DNA of 64,000 bases, from contig NZ_CAJUPA010000005.1 in assembly GCF_910588395.1 (NCBI RefSeq), forward strand, positions 11,192 to 75,191. The letters are read 5' to 3'. This DNA comes from an uncultured Faecalibaculum sp. (GTDB taxonomy: Bacteria > Bacillota_I > Bacilli_A > Erysipelotrichales > Erysipelotrichaceae). The notes under the pieces are model-generated. The model was given only the letters and a program-made list of their open reading frames with translations, made no database searches and was not told where the DNA came from. Both the position numbers and the translations under genes were made by a program. This document shows, one piece after another, positions 33,724-43,257 of this stretch (positions within the stretch are counted from its first letter, which is position 1; each line of letters opens with the position of its first letter).

Positions 33724-34924
33724 TGCGCCCGATTCGGTATTCTTTTTTAGCATTTGGACTTGCTCTCAGAATCAGACCAAATGCAATGAAGTAGGAAACA
33801 ATGGAACTGCCGCCGTAGGAAATAAGCGGAAGGGTAACGCCTGTGATGGGAATCAGCCCCACAATCATGCCCAGGTTCTGAATCTGCTGATACAGAAGCA
33901 TGGCAATGACTCCAATGGTGATGTATCTGTCAGTGAGACGTTTCATGTTGTAGGCAATTTTGCAAAGATACAAGTCCAGAATCAGACAGATTCCCAGGAT
34001 GAACACCGTACCCAGAAGTCCGAAGCACTGGCCGAATGCTGCAAAAATGAAGTCGGTGTGAGCTTCGGGGATGGCAATGATGTTGGCCTGCAGTCCGTAG
34101 CCTGTAAGCCCGGCACTTCCCAGACTCAGCAGAGATGTATACAGCTGATTGGATGAACCAAGAATGTGGGATTCAGGATCCAGCCAGGCATCAATCCGCT
34201 GAAGTCGGTAAGCAGAGAAAACTGAAATCATCAGATCCCGCTGGAAAAAGTACAGATAGAAGAACAGCCCCAGGACAGCCACGGTCAGAAAAGCCACAGC
34301 CCAGATGTATTCTTTTCGCAGGCCGGAGCAGAGAATCAGTACCAGCAGTGTAAAGCCGATGATGATGCACACTCCGGTATCCGGCTGGAGGAAGATCAGA
34401 ACAAGGGGTGGCAGAGCTATACGGGCAATTCTCAGCAGCAGATGCCAGTCATCCTGGATCGTGGGGGCTGCATGTGTTCTCCAGTACCCGGACAGCATTT
34501 CAGATACCATGACAATCAGCACGATTTTGATGAATTCACTGGGCTGGAATCCCAGTCCTCCAAGACGGAACCAGGAGAAGGCACCATTGATCCAGGGAGA
34601 AAAAGGAAGCGAATGCCCGGTGAAGCGGAACAGAAGGCTGGATGCCAGCAGATACAGAAGACAGATCATCAGGACTGTATATGCTTTATGAATCAGTTTG
34701 AACAGCGTTTTCCGGTTCAGGCTCGCAATCACGAACATGACTGCGAATCCGACACAGTACCAGAAAATCTGCTTGATCAGATTGCTCATTCCGGAACCAT
34801 CGCGAATCAGATTGAAGGCGTTGTACAGAGCAAAGCAGCTTGTTGCGCCCATCAGCAGCAGAATTGCCACCAGACCAAAATCCATCCGCAGGGTCCATTT
34901 TCCCATATGTATGGTGTGTTTCAC
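33704..34924 (-). CDS. rodA: SEDS-family peptidoglycan glycosyltransferase, RodA type
   Basis: 406 residues from a GTG at 34924. AAAGGGGG is six bases before that codon, while the ATG at 34930 directly abuts it. About ten membrane segments. The SEDS hallmarks are present: FQPSEFIKIVLI after the large cytosolic turn, the conserved extracellular Asp in LQPDTGVCIIIGF, and the final PLISYGGSSIVSYFIAFG. SEDS proteins polymerise peptidoglycan with a class B PBP partner. RodA (elongation) is favoured over FtsW because no division genes are nearby, but this is not proven. Divergent from mutS. Confidence 0.88.
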   Translation of the reverse strand: MKHTIHMGKWTLRMDFGLVAILLLMGATSCFALYNAFNLIRDGSGMSNLIKQIFWYCVGFAVMFVIASLNRKTLFKLIHKAYTVLMICLLYLLASSLLFRFTGHSLPFSPWINGAFSWFRLGGLGFQPSEFIKIVLIVMVSEMLSGYWRTHAAPTIQDDWHLLLRIARIALPPLVLIFLQPDTGVCIIIGFTLLVLILCSGLRKEYIWAVAFLTVAVLGLFFYLYFFQRDLMISVFSAYRLQRIDAWLDPESHILGSSNQLYTSLLSLGSAGLTGYGLQANIIAIPEAHTDFIFAAFGQCFGLLGTVFILGICLILDLYLCKIAYNMKRLTDRYITIGVIAMLLYQQIQNLGMIVGLIPITGVTLPLISYGGSSIVSYFIAFGLILRASPNAKKEYRIGRKKQQSL

Positions 34925-34950
34925 TGTCATCCCCCTTTCATGTGAGAATC

Positions 34951-34978
34951 ATTTTACCATATCGGCGCATGGTATAAT
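34951..34978. promoter_or_regulatory. Divergent extended -10 promoters of rodA and mutS
   Basis: Plus strand: TGGTATAAT (34970-34978) for mutS, ending six bases before its ATG. Minus strand: TGGTAAAAT with its -10 hexamer at 34956-34951 for rodA. Neither has a good -35 hexamer. The two start sites diverge about 40 bases apart. Confidence 0.65.
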
Positions 34979-34984
34979 CAGGCC

Positions 34985-37513
34985 ATGGAAAAAACCAAGT
35001 ATACCCCCATGATGAATCATTACCTGAGTATGAAAGAGCAGAATCCGGATGCCATTCTGTTTTACCGGCTGGGGGATTTTTATGAAATGTTTTTTGAGGA
35101 TGCGAAGACAGTCAGCCGCGAACTGGATCTTGTTCTGACAGGCCGTGCTGCAGGAAACGGAGAGAAAGCGCCAATGTGCGGTGTTCCTTTTCATGCTGCG
35201 GACAACTATATTCAGAGACTGGTCAACAAAGGCTACAAAGTGGCAGTCTGCGAGCAGCTTTCCGACCCTGCGGCGTCCAAGGGTCTGGTGGACCGGGATA
35301 TTGTCAAAATCGTGACACCGGGCACGATTCTGGAAGAGACCGGTTCCCGCAGGGAACAGTATCTGGCTGCTGTGCATGCAGATGGCTGGAATCTCTGTGT
35401 TCTGTATTGTGAACTCTCAACAGGAGAGCTTTTTTATGATATCCGGGAGAAGTCGCTGATTGCACTTCAGAAAGCACTGAAGGAAAAAGACATTGCCGAA
35501 GCAGTTCTGTCACGCAGCATTTCCCGGAACTGGAAACAGGTTCTTGCTGAAGACGGTGGCCTGGTTCTGTCGGAATCCGTCACAGGAGAACTGGGCGATG
35601 GGGAAGCAGGGCTGGTTCCTCCGGAACCGGCTGTGCTTTCGGAAACTCTGTCCCTTCTGTTCAATTACCTTGAGGATACGCAGAAGCAGAAAATCCGTCA
35701 CCTGCAGAAGGCGCAGCCTCTGCAGCAGGAGAAAACCATGATTCTGGATCAGGAAACACGGCGTCATCTGGAAATCACCAAATCTCAGTCCAGTGCAGCC
35801 AGAGCCGTTTCTCTCTGGGAATTCATGGATGTCTGCTGCACCAGCATGGGCAGCCGGCTTCTGGCCCGGTGGCTGACACAGCCTCTGGCAGACCGGGCGG
35901 GCATTGAAAAAAGACAGGAAGCCGTACAGACGATGACGGATCAGTTTCTGCTGCGGGAGACGCTGAATGAATATCTGTCATCTATTTATGATATGGACAG
36001 ACTGGCTGCGCGGATTGCCTACGGATCCGCCGGACCCAGGGATGTGCAGCAGCTGGGGATTTCCCTGAAACAGATTCCCGGACTGATTGAGGCTCTGAAA
36101 GGAGTTCAATCCTGGCCGGAATGGCAGCTGACGCCGGACTGTGCTGATTTGCAGACCCACATTGAAAATGCGCTGAACGATGATATCCCACTGACACTGA
36201 AAGATGGTGGACTGTTCAGGGATGGCTACAACAGCCGTCTGGATGAACTGCGGCGGCTGTCGGCGGATGGTCAGTCTTTCATTCTCGAACTTGAACAGAA
36301 AGAACGGGAGCGCACAGGCGTGAAGTCTCTGAAAATCGGATACAACCGGGTGTTTGGCTATTACATTGATGTCCGGAAATCAAATCTGGGAGCAATCAAG
36401 GAAGAATTTGGCTATATTCCAAGACAGACCCTGGCGAACTCCACCAGATTTACCACGGCGCAGCTCAAGGAAAGAGAAGACCGGATTCTGTCCGCCAATG
36501 AAGAGAGGATTGCGCTGGAGAATCAGCTGTTTCAGGAACTGCTGCAGGAAGTGGAAGCTCATCTCTTTGAAATCCATGAAGCTGCCAGAACTGCAGCGCA
36601 GGCAGATGCCTTGCTGGCCATGGCACGGCAGGCGGTCAAGTACGGATACATACGTCCTGCGTTTCACGAAGGAACATCTGTCCGGATTGAAGAAGGCAGA
36701 CATCCGATTCTGGATACCCGGCTGAGCAGCTTTGTGTCCAATGACTGGGTGATGGAAAGCGATACGGACATTCAGCTGATCACAGGACCGAACATGGGTG
36801 GAAAGTCCACCTGGATGCGGCAGAATGCGCTGCTTGTAATCATGGCGCAGGCAGGGAGTTTCATTCCTGCCCGGCAGGCACAGCTTCCGGTATTTGACCG
36901 GATTTTCACGCGGATGGGAGCAGGCGATGATCTGCTCACTGGGACCAGTACATTCATGGCAGAGATGATGGAAGCCAACAATGCTCTGCGTTACGCCACG
37001 GATTCTTCCCTGATTCTCTTTGATGAGATTGGCAGGGGAACAGCCACCTATGATGGCATGGCACTGGCGCAGGCAATTCTGGAATACATAGAGAGCTCCA
37101 TTCATGCGAGAACTCTGTTTTCCACGCATTATCATGAACTCACTGCCCTGGAAAAGACCAATCCCGGAATACAGAATGTTCATGTGGATGTGAAGGAAAA
37201 AAAGGACAGCATCGAATTCCGGTACCGGATCATTCCAGGAAAATCCGACCGCAGTTACGGAATCAATGTGGCCAGGCTGGCTCATCTGCCCGGGTCGGTG
37301 ACGGATCGGGCTGTGGAACTGCTGCAGGATCTGGAAGCTGATACAGACAATACGCGGTGGCAGCCAAGTCTGTTTGTGACGGACCGGCAACGTCCGGAAG
37401 AAAACCGGCTGCTGGATCGCCTGGACAGTCTGAACGTGGATGAAATGACTCCCAGAGAAGCACTGGACTGTCTGTATGAACTGAAGAAACTCAGAAAGAA
37501 GGCACAGGACTGA
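34985..37513 (+). CDS. mutS: DNA mismatch repair protein MutS
   Basis: 842 residues. N-terminal mismatch-reading domain with the Phe-x-Glu motif (GDFYEMFFEDA), connector, lever and clamp domains, then the ATPase with Walker A GPNMGGKST at 601-609, DEIGRGTATYDG, and THYHEL. A C-terminal helical end follows. YTPMMNHYL at residues 6-14 matches the usual start, and no upstream in-frame start codon exists before a stop, so ATG 34985 is secure. It has no ribosome site, and a TATAAT ends only six bases upstream, so the message is probably leaderless. Confidence 0.97.
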   Translation: MEKTKYTPMMNHYLSMKEQNPDAILFYRLGDFYEMFFEDAKTVSRELDLVLTGRAAGNGEKAPMCGVPFHAADNYIQRLVNKGYKVAVCEQLSDPAASKGLVDRDIVKIVTPGTILEETGSRREQYLAAVHADGWNLCVLYCELSTGELFYDIREKSLIALQKALKEKDIAEAVLSRSISRNWKQVLAEDGGLVLSESVTGELGDGEAGLVPPEPAVLSETLSLLFNYLEDTQKQKIRHLQKAQPLQQEKTMILDQETRRHLEITKSQSSAARAVSLWEFMDVCCTSMGSRLLARWLTQPLADRAGIEKRQEAVQTMTDQFLLRETLNEYLSSIYDMDRLAARIAYGSAGPRDVQQLGISLKQIPGLIEALKGVQSWPEWQLTPDCADLQTHIENALNDDIPLTLKDGGLFRDGYNSRLDELRRLSADGQSFILELEQKERERTGVKSLKIGYNRVFGYYIDVRKSNLGAIKEEFGYIPRQTLANSTRFTTAQLKEREDRILSANEERIALENQLFQELLQEVEAHLFEIHEAARTAAQADALLAMARQAVKYGYIRPAFHEGTSVRIEEGRHPILDTRLSSFVSNDWVMESDTDIQLITGPNMGGKSTWMRQNALLVIMAQAGSFIPARQAQLPVFDRIFTRMGAGDDLLTGTSTFMAEMMEANNALRYATDSSLILFDEIGRGTATYDGMALAQAILEYIESSIHARTLFSTHYHELTALEKTNPGIQNVHVDVKEKKDSIEFRYRIIPGKSDRSYGINVARLAHLPGSVTDRAVELLQDLEADTDNTRWQPSLFVTDRQRPEENRLLDRLDSLNVDEMTPREALDCLYELKKLRKKAQD

Positions 37514-39534
37514 TGGCAAAAATACAGGTTCTGGATGAACATCTCACCAATATGATTGCAGCCGGTGAAGTGGTGGAGCGCCCGGCGAATATCGTCAAGG
37601 AATGCGTGGAAAACAGCCTGGATGCCCAGGCGCATTCGATATCCGTGGAAGTGTTCGAGGGCGGGATCACCAAAGTGATCATCGAAGATGACGGTATTGG
37701 CATGGATCCGGAAGACGCGGAACTGGCCTTCTGCCGTCATGCCACCAGCAAACTGAGAACAGAAGACGATCTGTTCAATATCTCCACCATGGGATTCCGC
37801 GGAGAAGCGCTGCCTTCCATTGCCAGTGTGGCAGATGTGGTGCTGCAGACAGATGACGGAGAAACCGGAACCAGGCTTCATTATTCCTATGGAAAACTCG
37901 TCTCCAGGGAAACAGGCCGGTTTCCCCGGGGAACCAGAATCGAAGTGTCCGGGCTGTTTGTGAAGACACCGGCCAGGTTCAAGTATCTGCGGCGTCCGGC
38001 TTATGAATTCAGCATCATTTCCGATATCATCAGCAAGATTTCGCTGAGTCATCCGGAGGTGCGGATACGGCTTTCACATGATGGAAGACCGGTGTTCAAC
38101 GTGGCCGGTAGTGGCTCCCGTCAGGAAATCCTGTATCAGATGTACGGCAGGGATGTGGCGGCTGCTGCAGTGGCAGTCGATGAAAAAAGTGAAGATTTCC
38201 ACATCACCGGCTACGTGATCCAGCCGAAAATTTCCCGGGCCAGCCGCCATTATATGTTTGTGTCGGTCAATGGACGGATCGTCAGATCCAGACAGATGCA
38301 GGATGCACTGATTGACGCCTATTCAGACTACATGCCCCCTGGAAGGTATCCGATTGCGGTTCTGGATATTGCGGTGGATACGCAGCTGGTGGATGTGAAC
38401 GTTCATCCCAACAAATGGGAGGTCCGCATTGCAAAACAGCCGCAGCTGATTGAGCTGATTGGTCAGTCTGTCCGCAAGGCCTTCGATCTGCAGCTGCGGA
38501 CGGTGGAAATAACGCCGGCTGCCATGGAAACCGTCGCGCCGGGTCCGAACAGATTTGAGAAGCAGACCCGGGAACTGGAGAAACAAGGCGTCTTCCAGTC
38601 ATATGAACAATCAGAAAAAGAAGAGAAAGAGCCTGTACATAAAGGCGCAGGCGGTATGAGCTGGCATTCATCTGACCAGGCAGCTGTACCTGAAGCCCGG
38701 CAGGAGAACAGTATCAGTCAGGGGTTTTTCAAACCGCAGGAAGCACCTTCTCTGCAGCCGTCTCTGTTTGCACAGCCCTCTGACAGGATGGAGACACAAG
38801 CTGACACAGTGTCTGTTTCTGCACCCGGACAATCTCCGGAATCTGGCCGGTCCATGCGGGTTGCGGAACCTGCCGGATCAGCGGATATCGATTATCCGGT
38901 TCCGGTGACTTCCCGGACCGAAGACACGTTTCATCCACGGGCTCAGGGAAAAGCCTTTTTCCATGAACTCCGGGTGATCGGACAGCTTCGGGACAGTTAT
39001 ATTCTGTGTGAAGGACCGGAAGGACTCGTGGTGATTGATCAGCATGCAGCTCAGGAGCGGTATCACTATGAGCAGCTGCGGGAGAAAATCATGCATCCCG
39101 ATGGCAGGACCCAGCCGCTCATGGTGCCGCTGCTTCTGCAGGCCGGACCGAAAGTTCTGGCGGGTCTGGAAGACGTAAACAGCCGCCTGCAGGAACATGG
39201 TCTGCATTTTGAGGCATTTGGTCAGAATCAGGTGATAGTCCGGGAACTGCCGGTGTGGATGAATGATACAGATGAGACCGCCTTTCTGCAGGATCTGCTG
39301 GATCAGTTCGAATCTGCCGAACTGGTGGATCCCGCCGGACTGCGAAAGCACATCACCGCTACCATGGCCTGTCACTCCAGCATCCGGTTCAACCGTGGAC
39401 TGACTATGCAGGAAATGGAACAGGTCGTCGAAGATCTTCAGAAATGCGTCCAGCCGTATCACTGTCCCCATGGCCGCCCAACGGTCATCACACTTTCTGA
39501 TGCACAGCTTCGCCGGGAGTTTGAACGTGGCTGA
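37513..39534 (+). CDS. mutL: DNA mismatch repair protein MutL
   Basis: 673 residues. GHKL ATPase (ENSLDAQ, DDGIGM, GFRGEALPS) in residues 1-330, a disordered linker rich in Gln, Ser and Pro (about 345-470), and the C-terminal dimer domain. The endonuclease motif DQHAAQERYHYE starts at Asp 509, and CPHGRP lies near the end, so this is a nicking MutL as in bacteria without MutH. The ATG shares its first base with the mutS stop (TGATG). Confidence 0.97.
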   Translation: MAKIQVLDEHLTNMIAAGEVVERPANIVKECVENSLDAQAHSISVEVFEGGITKVIIEDDGIGMDPEDAELAFCRHATSKLRTEDDLFNISTMGFRGEALPSIASVADVVLQTDDGETGTRLHYSYGKLVSRETGRFPRGTRIEVSGLFVKTPARFKYLRRPAYEFSIISDIISKISLSHPEVRIRLSHDGRPVFNVAGSGSRQEILYQMYGRDVAAAAVAVDEKSEDFHITGYVIQPKISRASRHYMFVSVNGRIVRSRQMQDALIDAYSDYMPPGRYPIAVLDIAVDTQLVDVNVHPNKWEVRIAKQPQLIELIGQSVRKAFDLQLRTVEITPAAMETVAPGPNRFEKQTRELEKQGVFQSYEQSEKEEKEPVHKGAGGMSWHSSDQAAVPEARQENSISQGFFKPQEAPSLQPSLFAQPSDRMETQADTVSVSAPGQSPESGRSMRVAEPAGSADIDYPVPVTSRTEDTFHPRAQGKAFFHELRVIGQLRDSYILCEGPEGLVVIDQHAAQERYHYEQLREKIMHPDGRTQPLMVPLLLQAGPKVLAGLEDVNSRLQEHGLHFEAFGQNQVIVRELPVWMNDTDETAFLQDLLDQFESAELVDPAGLRKHITATMACHSSIRFNRGLTMQEMEQVVEDLQKCVQPYHCPHGRPTVITLSDAQLRREFERG

Positions 39535-40453
39535 GGCACAAAGAAAGAATCCGGCATTTCCGAAAGTCCTGGTCATTGCAGGATCCACCGGTACGGGAAA
39601 AAGCCGGCTGGCGGTAAAACTCGCCCACCTGCTGCATGGAGAGGTCATCTCCGGAGACTCCATGCAGGTCTACAGAGGCATGGACATTGGGACTGCCAAA
39701 ATCACAAAGGAAGAAATGCAGGGGATCCCTCATCACCTGCTGGATATCTGCGATCCCGCAGATCCGTATGATGTCCGTCAGTTTCAGATTCTGGCGCGAA
39801 GTAAAATCAGCGAAATTGCCGGACGGGGACATCTCCCCATTCTCTGCGGCGGAACCGGACTGTATCTGAAAGCTGCACTGTATGATTATGTGTTTGAAGA
39901 ACAGCCGGAGGATGAAGAACTGCGGATACGGCTGGAAGCGATGGAAACCGGTGAGCTGCATGCACTTCTGGAAAAGCAGGATCCGGACAGTGCCCGGCAG
40001 ATCCATCCCAACAACCGGAAACGGGTCATCCGGGCTTTGATGATTGCAGCCTCCGGAAAGCCCAAGTCCCAGAGAGAAAAAGAGCAGCGGCATGAACCTC
40101 TGTACGATGTATTCTGGCTGGGGCTCAGAAAACAGGACAATGATCCGCTGCTTCTGGAACGGATCAGGCAGATGGATGAAGCGGGGCTGGAAGAGGAAGT
40201 CCGGTCACTGTTTCATGATCCGGAGTCCTGGAAAACGACAGCTTTCCAGGGGATTGGATACAAGGAATGGAAACCCTGTCTGCAGGGAGTCAGCACCCGG
40301 GAAGAAGTGCTGGAGCAGATATTCATTCATACCCGGCAGTATGCCCGCAGACAGCGGACCTGGTTCACCCGTCAGCTGCCAATGCAGTGGTACGAACCGG
40401 ATCAGGACAAGCAGATCGAACAGGATGTGAAGAGGTGGCTGAATGACAAATGA
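39527..40453 (+). CDS. miaA: tRNA dimethylallyltransferase
   Basis: 308 residues from a GTG at 39527 with GGGAG seven bases upstream; the longer frame would start well inside mutL. P-loop GSTGTGKS at 19-26, the substrate motif SGDSMQVYRGMDIGTAK, and the DxHHLLD-like PHHLLDICDP. It adds the dimethylallyl group to A37 of tRNAs that read UNN codons. It overlaps mutL by eight bases and the next gene by 11. MutL-MiaA adjacency is common in bacteria. Confidence 0.94.
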   Translation: MAEAQRKNPAFPKVLVIAGSTGTGKSRLAVKLAHLLHGEVISGDSMQVYRGMDIGTAKITKEEMQGIPHHLLDICDPADPYDVRQFQILARSKISEIAGRGHLPILCGGTGLYLKAALYDYVFEEQPEDEELRIRLEAMETGELHALLEKQDPDSARQIHPNNRKRVIRALMIAASGKPKSQREKEQRHEPLYDVFWLGLRKQDNDPLLLERIRQMDEAGLEEEVRSLFHDPESWKTTAFQGIGYKEWKPCLQGVSTREEVLEQIFIHTRQYARRQRTWFTRQLPMQWYEPDQDKQIEQDVKRWLNDK

Positions 40454-41153
40454 ACGCACTGCGCTGCTGATTGGAGAAGACAGCGCCGGCCGGCTGCGCC
40501 AGGCCACTGTGCTGGTGGTGGGCTGCGGGGGTGTAGGCGGCATGGCAGTGGAATCTCTGGCACGCAGCGGGATCGGACATCTGATCCTGATTGACCGGGA
40601 TGAAGTGGAAATGTCCAACACCAACCGTCAGCTGGCGGCTTTGCAGAACACGGTGGGACAGATCAAGGTTGAAGTCCTGGCTGACAGGATCAGACAGATT
40701 GATCCTTCCATCCGGGTGACGGCCATTCATGATTTTTATGAGCGGGACATGAACACCAGGCTGGATGAACTGAAACCCGGCTTTGTGCTGGACTGCATTG
40801 ATTCACTGCGGGCGAAGGAAGATCTGATTGAATACTGTGTCAGCCGCCGGATTCCGTTTGTGTCCAGCATGGGCATGGCCCGACGCCGGGATCCCTCCCG
40901 GCTTCGGATCACGGAGCTGGATCAGACGGCCGGCGACCCGCTGGCCAAACGGCTCAGAGTCTGGAGACGGAAGCAGCGGCTGCGGGGCAGGATCCCTGTC
41001 TGCTGTTCCGATGAGCTGCCGCAGCCGGCAGAAGCCGGCAGTCCGCTGCCCAGCATGATGTTTGTCCCGGCATCAGCGGGTCTGCTCATGGGGGCGGAAT
41101 GTGTCCGCATCCTGTCACAGCCCGATGCGGACGCAAAACACGAAAGGAACTGA
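40443..41153 (+). CDS. tcdA: tRNA threonylcarbamoyladenosine dehydratase (ThiF/E1-like)
   Basis: 236 residues. E1-like ATP-binding fold: GCGGVGGMAVESLARSGIG, then LIDRDEVEMSNTNRQ, the metal/ATP loop. DCIDSLRAKEDLI is typical of TcdA (CsdL), which cyclises t6A37 in tRNA to ct6A. Two Cys in PVCCSDE are at the usual place of a family motif. MiaA directly upstream also acts on A37, so the two form a tRNA position-37 pair. ThiF or MoeB are excluded by the lack of their partner genes and by the family motif. Confidence 0.88.
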   Translation: MTNERTALLIGEDSAGRLRQATVLVVGCGGVGGMAVESLARSGIGHLILIDRDEVEMSNTNRQLAALQNTVGQIKVEVLADRIRQIDPSIRVTAIHDFYERDMNTRLDELKPGFVLDCIDSLRAKEDLIEYCVSRRIPFVSSMGMARRRDPSRLRITELDQTAGDPLAKRLRVWRRKQRLRGRIPVCCSDELPQPAEAGSPLPSMMFVPASAGLLMGAECVRILSQPDADAKHERN

Positions 41154-41164
41154 AACTGAATCAT

Positions 41165-42460
41165 ATGAACGGAGACATACAATCTTCCCTGCTGCTCGTA
41201 GTCATTCTTCTGCTCCTGTCCGCTTTTTTCTCCTCCGCTGAAACCAGTCTGGTGGCAGTAAGCAGGATCCGGGTCCGGACCCTGGCAGATGAGGGAAACC
41301 ACCGGGCGAAAATGCTGCTGAACATTTTTCTGCACGAAGACAAAATGCTCAGCGCCATCCTCATCGGCAATAACCTGGTGAACACCTGGCTGGCCAGCAC
41401 CGCGGCGACACTTGCAGCCGGATTCGGCGGAGCGGCTGTATCCATTGCCACCTTTGTGATCACATTCCTGATCCTGGTGTTTGGAGAAATCACGCCAAAG
41501 ACTCTGGCTACCCAGAACGCGGAGAAACTTGCTCTGCTCTATGCACCGGTGATATCCCTGCTTATGAAGCTGCTGACACCGGTGATCTGGTTCATCAATC
41601 TGTTTTCTTCCCTGATTCTGAAACTGTTTGGCAGCAGCCGCGGCACCAGTGGTCCTTCCATGACAGAAAGCGAGCTTCGGACCATTGTGGATGTGTCCCA
41701 TGAAGAAGGTGTCATCAAGTCGGATGAAAAGGAACTGCTGAACAATGTTTTCGACTTCGGAGATGCACGGGCCAAGGAAGTCATGGTGCCCCGCGTGCAT
41801 GTTGTCATGGCGGAATCCGGCAGTACCTACAAAGATCTTCTGTCCCTGTTCCGGCAGGAGCAGTTCACCCGGATTCCGATTTACGAAGACACGGTGGACA
41901 ACATCATTGGTCTGGTCAACATGAAAGATCTCCTGCTTCTGGATGATCCTTCCCAGTTCGATCTGAAAGCCATGCTGCGCAAGCCGTATTTCACGGTGGA
42001 AAACAAAAACATCTCCGATCTGCTGATGGAGATGAAGAATTCCACGGTGAACATGGCCATTGTGCTGGATGAATATGGAGAGCTGTCGGGAATCATCACG
42101 GTGGAAGACATCATTGAGGAGATTGTCGGTGAAGTCCATGATGAATACGATGCCCATGAAGCCGAGAACATCCGGAAAATCGGCGACCGAACCTATGTGG
42201 TGAAAGGCTATCTGAGTCTGCATGACATCAATGATGAACTGGGACTCCATCTGGACAGCGAGGATTTTGATTCCATTGGCGGGCTCATGATTGATGCCAT
42301 TGGCCGTCTGCCCAGGCTGGGGGATCAGGTGACGCTGCCCGATGGCGTAACGCTGCAGGTGACCAAAACACAGAAAAACCGCATCGAGGAAATACGGCTC
42401 CTGTTTCCCGACCCGGAGGAAACGCATCAGGAAAAACAGGTCCGGGCAGACAAAGAATAA
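41165..42460 (+). CDS. CNNM/CBS-domain membrane protein (HlyC/CorC family)
   Basis: 431 residues from the ATG at 41165, where the hydrophobic N-terminus begins; the ribosome site (AAGGAA) is about 16 bases away and weak. CNNM membrane domain with about four segments and FFSSAETSLVAVSRIR at the first helix, a CBS pair (about 200-330, with TRIPIYEDTVDNIIGLVNMKD and AIVLDEYGELSGIITVEDI), and a C-terminal CorC_HlyC domain. Relatives (CorB, YhdP, MpfA) export or control magnesium. Not a hemolysin despite older names. Confidence 0.9.
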   Translation: MNGDIQSSLLLVVILLLLSAFFSSAETSLVAVSRIRVRTLADEGNHRAKMLLNIFLHEDKMLSAILIGNNLVNTWLASTAATLAAGFGGAAVSIATFVITFLILVFGEITPKTLATQNAEKLALLYAPVISLLMKLLTPVIWFINLFSSLILKLFGSSRGTSGPSMTESELRTIVDVSHEEGVIKSDEKELLNNVFDFGDARAKEVMVPRVHVVMAESGSTYKDLLSLFRQEQFTRIPIYEDTVDNIIGLVNMKDLLLLDDPSQFDLKAMLRKPYFTVENKNISDLLMEMKNSTVNMAIVLDEYGELSGIITVEDIIEEIVGEVHDEYDAHEAENIRKIGDRTYVVKGYLSLHDINDELGLHLDSEDFDSIGGLMIDAIGRLPRLGDQVTLPDGVTLQVTKTQKNRIEEIRLLFPDPEETHQEKQVRADKE

Positions 42461-42480
42461 AGGCAGGTTCTGTCCACCAG

Positions 42481-42517
42481 AAACTCCGCAGCCGGGAAAT
42501 GCCGGTGCGGAGTTTTT
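42481..42517. terminator. Bidirectional terminator between CNNM gene and yggS
   Basis: AAACTCCGCA-CCGG and CCGG-GCGGAGTTT form a long GC-rich stem with a T-run on each side. Confidence 0.88.
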
Positions 42518-42525
42518 GTGTGGAA

Positions 42526-43155
42526 TCAGTCCTGCGGCTCAAACAGAGCGGTGCCGATCCGGACCTGTGTGCTTCCATGGGCGGCAGCCAGCTTCCAGTC
42601 CTGGGACATGCCCATGCTCAGGATATCCGCTCCGGGAACTTTCTGCTGCAGCTGCCGGGAGAATTCCTTCATCTGGTCGAATTCCTCTGCCACTTTGTTC
42701 TCATCGTCTGTGTGGGAAGCAATGCACATCAGACCGTCCAGACGCAGATGCGGCTGCTGCAGAACAAAATCCAGCAATCCCGGATACCCGCAAAGCGGGC
42801 AGCCGGTTTTATTGGGATCATCCGAAATCTTCAGCTCAATCAGAATCGGCTGCACAAGACCGGCTTTTGCTGCCTGTTTTTCGATTTCAGCAGCCAGTTT
42901 TATGGAATCCACGCTTTCAATCAGCGAAACTTTGCCCATGAGATATTTCACCTTGTTGGTCTGCAGATGGCCGATGATGTGCCATTCATATGCCGGATCA
43001 TATTTTTCCAGAAACTCCTGAACGCGGTTTTCGCCGAACACCCGCAACCCCAGGCGGGCCAGTTCGTCCACTTCTTCCTTTGTATGTTTTTTGGTGACAG
43101 CCACCAGCTGCAGTCCGGGAACGGACTGCACTTCCCTGATCAGTTTCTCATTCAT
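42526..43155 (-). CDS. YggS-family pyridoxal-phosphate protein
   Basis: 209 residues, the compact form of the PLPBP/YggS family (fold-type III barrel, no separate domain). The PLP lysine is in LVAVTKKHTKEEV near residue 21-22, and other family motifs follow: FGENRVQEF, WHIIGHLQTNK, MGMSQDWKLA and VRIGTALF. It balances vitamin B6 and amino acid pools rather than catalysing a known reaction. It is on the opposite strand to its neighbours and alone in its unit. Confidence 0.92.
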   Translation of the reverse strand: MNEKLIREVQSVPGLQLVAVTKKHTKEEVDELARLGLRVFGENRVQEFLEKYDPAYEWHIIGHLQTNKVKYLMGKVSLIESVDSIKLAAEIEKQAAKAGLVQPILIELKISDDPNKTGCPLCGYPGLLDFVLQQPHLRLDGLMCIASHTDDENKVAEEFDQMKEFSRQLQQKVPGADILSMGMSQDWKLAAAHGSTQVRIGTALFEPQD

Positions 43156-43257
43156 GTTCTGTCCTCCTGCAGGCAGTCCGTCACTGCCTGTCTGCTATGC
43201 TGCTGCCGCAGCTTTTTCGGGCTGATGAATCCCGGGGTTGCCGTCATCTCCGCACTT

